This document shows, one piece after another, positions 5,159-6,658 of a DNA stretch of 6,658 bases. How positions within the stretch are numbered: position 1 is the stretch's first letter; the number at the start of each line of letters is the position of its first letter. Both the position numbers and the translations under genes were made by a program. The notes under the pieces were generated by a model. It saw only the letters and a program-made list of their open reading frames with translations, was not told the origin of the DNA and searched no databases. Source of the stretch: Pseudomonadota bacterium (lineage in GTDB: Bacteria > Pseudomonadota > Gammaproteobacteria > Steroidobacterales > Steroidobacteraceae); assembly GCA_021815905.1 (NCBI GenBank), contig JAKAZP010000148.1, positions 1 to 6,658 of the forward strand, given 5' to 3'.

Positions 5159-6168
5159 CGCGCGGTCTCGTCGAACTCCCGCGCGACCGCCCGCGCGAGA
5201 TCGGTCACCGCCATCGCATACAGCGCGCTGTGGTTGTAGCGCGTCAGGGCGTGGAAGTTGTCGAAGCCGACCCGGTACGTGGGTCCATCCTGCTGCTGCG
5301 CGAGCAGCAGCACCACGTGCGTCTCGCGCGGAGCACGGTCGTCGACCCGCACGCCGTGGGCGTTCAGCTCCCCGATGGTCTCATCGAGGGAGAGATTGCC
5401 GGGGTCGATGTGGAAGTCCGCCCCGGGATCGAGCGTCACGTCGGCGAGCACCGGAGCGCCGCGCTGCCAGCCGCATGCCTGCAGGTAGTGCGCCACGCTC
5501 GCGAAGATGTCGTCCCAGTCGGTGAACAGATCGCTCCGGCCCCGGCCGTCCTCATCGACCGCGTAGCGCAGATAGGCCGAGGGCATGAACTGCAGCGGCC
5601 CCATCGCCCCCGCGTAGGAGCCCTTCACCGTGAGGGGATCGAGCTTCTCCCGGTGGGCGAGCAACAGGAACTGCTCGAGCTCGTAGCGGAAGAAGTGACC
5701 GCGGGGCGGATAGTCGAACGCGAGAGTGGCGAGCGCATCCAGCACGCGGTACGAGCCCGTGATCCTGCCGTAATCGGTCTCGGCGCCGAGGATGGCGACG
5801 ATGTACTGCGGGGGGACGCCGTCCTGGGCGCTCACCTGCGCGAGCGCCTCGCGGTGCTCCTGCCAGAACGCGACGCCCGCGGCGATGCGGCCGGGGGTGA
5901 GAAAGATCCGCCGGTACTGCCACCACGCGAGCACCTGCTCGGGCGGGCGGCTGATCGCCGCGATGATCTTCGGCTGCGCGCGCGCCTGGCTCAGCACCGC
6001 GAGAACCCTCCTGCGGGACAAGCCGTCGCGCCGGGCGACCCGGGTGGCGAAGCGGGCGAGCTCCCCGTGCGGGAAGAGCACCGTCGTGGGCGGCAGAGCC
6101 GCCGGTTGAGCGGCCGCCGCCGCGCCGGCGAGCACAAGGAGCGCCACGCTGAGGATCGATCGCAACAC
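5155..6168 (-). CDS. mltB: Lytic murein transglycosylase B (MltB family), apparently soluble periplasmic
   Basis: A 337-residue protein of the SLT_2/GH103 family, which cleaves the MurNAc-GlcNAc bond and forms 1,6-anhydro-MurNAc ends. The catalytic acid is E130 in ILGAETDYGR. Other family blocks are FDYPPRGHFFRYELEQFLLL (151-170), VKGSYAGAMGPLQFMPSAYLRYAVD (181-205), GRSDLFTDWDDIFASVAHYL (210-229) and the C-terminal YNHSALYAMAVTDLA (311-325). A short signal peptide (MLRSILSVALLVLAGAAAAA) is clear but has no lipobox cysteine. The only cysteine is C232, so unlike E. coli MltB it should be released rather than lipid-anchored. The GTG 6168 start directly follows the rodA TAA. TTG 6165 is an in-frame alternative with a better distance from the AGG upstream. 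Confidence 0.94.
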   Translation of the reverse strand: MLRSILSVALLVLAGAAAAAQPAALPPTTVLFPHGELARFATRVARRDGLSRRRVLAVLSQARAQPKIIAAISRPPEQVLAWWQYRRIFLTPGRIAAGVAFWQEHREALAQVSAQDGVPPQYIVAILGAETDYGRITGSYRVLDALATLAFDYPPRGHFFRYELEQFLLLAHREKLDPLTVKGSYAGAMGPLQFMPSAYLRYAVDEDGRGRSDLFTDWDDIFASVAHYLQACGWQRGAPVLADVTLDPGADFHIDPGNLSLDETIGELNAHGVRVDDRAPRETHVVLLLAQQQDGPTYRVGFDNFHALTRYNHSALYAMAVTDLARAVAREFDETAR

Positions 6169-6658
6169 TTACCTGCCCATGAGCTTTCGATGCGAGTAAA
6201 GCGACATCAGAATACCGAAGCCGGCGAGCATGGTCACCACGGAGCTCCCGCCGTAGCTGACGAGCGGCAGCGGGACGCCGACGACCGGCAGCAGACCGGT
6301 CACCATCCCGGTGTTGATGAACACGTAGACGAAGAAGGTGAGCGCGAGAGCGCCGGCGAGCAGCCGCGAGTAGGTGTCGGGCGTCTGCATGGCGAGGTAG
6401 AGCGAGCGGCCGATGATGAAGGCGTACAGCAGCACCAGCAGGGCGAGACCGAGCAGCCCGAATTCCTCGCCGATCACCGCGAAGATGAAATCCGTGGTCG
6501 ACTCCGGCAGGAAATCGAGCTGCGCCTGGCTGCCGTTCATCCACCCCTTGCCGAACACCCCTCCGGAGCCGATCGCGATCTGCGACTGGATGATGTGGTA
6601 GCCGGCGCCGAGGGGGTCCGACTGCGGATGGAGGAAGGTGAGCAGCCGCTGCCGCTGG
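6169..6658 (-). CDS. rodA: Rod-shape peptidoglycan polymerase RodA (SEDS), C-terminal part, partial
   Basis: The last 162 residues of RodA (also called MrdB); the 5' part lies beyond the right edge. RodA is the SEDS glycosyltransferase that polymerises lipid II with PBP2 in the elongation complex of the inner membrane. Diagnostic sequence includes [52 protein letters not shown], and the C-terminal [17 protein letters not shown]. Residue 56 of the fragment, the Asp of TDFIF, aligns with E. coli D262, which is essential for activity. Hydrophobic segments at about 57-84, 98-120 and 137-153 are the last membrane helices, and a basic tail (SHRKLMGR) ends the protein. The frame stays open to the window end with no break. 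mltB begins immediately after the stop codon. Confidence 0.96.
   Translation of the reverse strand, partial: QRQRLLTFLHPQSDPLGAGYHIIQSQIAIGSGGVFGKGWMNGSQAQLDFLPESTTDFIFAVIGEEFGLLGLALLVLLYAFIIGRSLYLAMQTPDTYSRLLAGALALTFFVYVFINTGMVTGLLPVVGVPLPLVSYGGSSVVTMLAGFGILMSLYSHRKLMGR

Noticed and set aside
5290..5310. Perfect 8-bp inverted repeat CTGCTGCT / AGCAGCAG with a 5-base loop inside mltB.
   Set aside because: It encodes LLLAQQQ in frame and arises from runs of Leu (CTG) and Gln (CAG) codons. There is no T tract and it lies well inside the gene, so terminator or regulatory function is unsupported.
5552..6544. A 330-codon open frame on the minus strand in another frame across mltB and rodA.
   Set aside because: Its translation is an Arg/Ala/Pro-rich frame-shifted reading of MltB and RodA. 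The true frames carry catalytic motifs and adjoining start and stop codons.

Overview
The window is a GC-rich stretch of bacterial chromosome, almost wholly coding. The minus strand carries the cell-elongation and wall-maintenance cluster rodA-mltB-rlpA-dacA-dat-ybeD. This order is the well-known gammaproteobacterial arrangement, so the host is most likely a high-GC gammaproteobacterium. I cannot place it further from sequence alone; the Xanthomonadales/Nevskiales/Steroidobacterales area would fit, at low confidence.

Layout, left to right. The first ~120 bases are the 3' end of a plus-strand sugar-1-phosphate nucleotidyltransferase (MurU-like), which ends inside a 12-bp tandem repeat. A probable promoter follows, with a -10 box six bases before the lipA start codon. 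lipA and lipB follow on the plus strand as a tight pair. lipB converges on ybeD and overlaps its 3' end by 35 bp. The rest of the window is the minus-strand cluster, read from right to left: rodA (C-terminal part only, the gene runs off the window), mltB, rlpA, dacA, dat and ybeD. Its genes abut or overlap by 4 bp, except for a 97-bp gap between rlpA and dacA and a 10-bp gap between dacA and dat. The promoter of this operon lies outside the window.

The genes form two modules. The first is peptidoglycan: RodA polymerises glycan strands for the rod complex, MltB and RlpA cleave glycan, DacA trims the terminal D-Ala of stem peptides, and Dat interconverts D-amino acids that feed the wall. The second is lipoylation: LipB moves octanoate from acyl-ACP onto lipoyl domains and LipA inserts the two sulfurs. 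YbeD, a small DUF493 protein, sits between the modules as it does in many relatives.

I see no mobile element, CRISPR array, RNA gene or exotic new system. The points worth a second look are the flipped strand and reversed order of lipA-lipB relative to the usual ybeD-lipB-lipA operon, the convergent coding overlap, the repeat that supplies a stop codon, a possible leaderless lipA transcript, and an active-site Glu-to-Asp change in RlpA.
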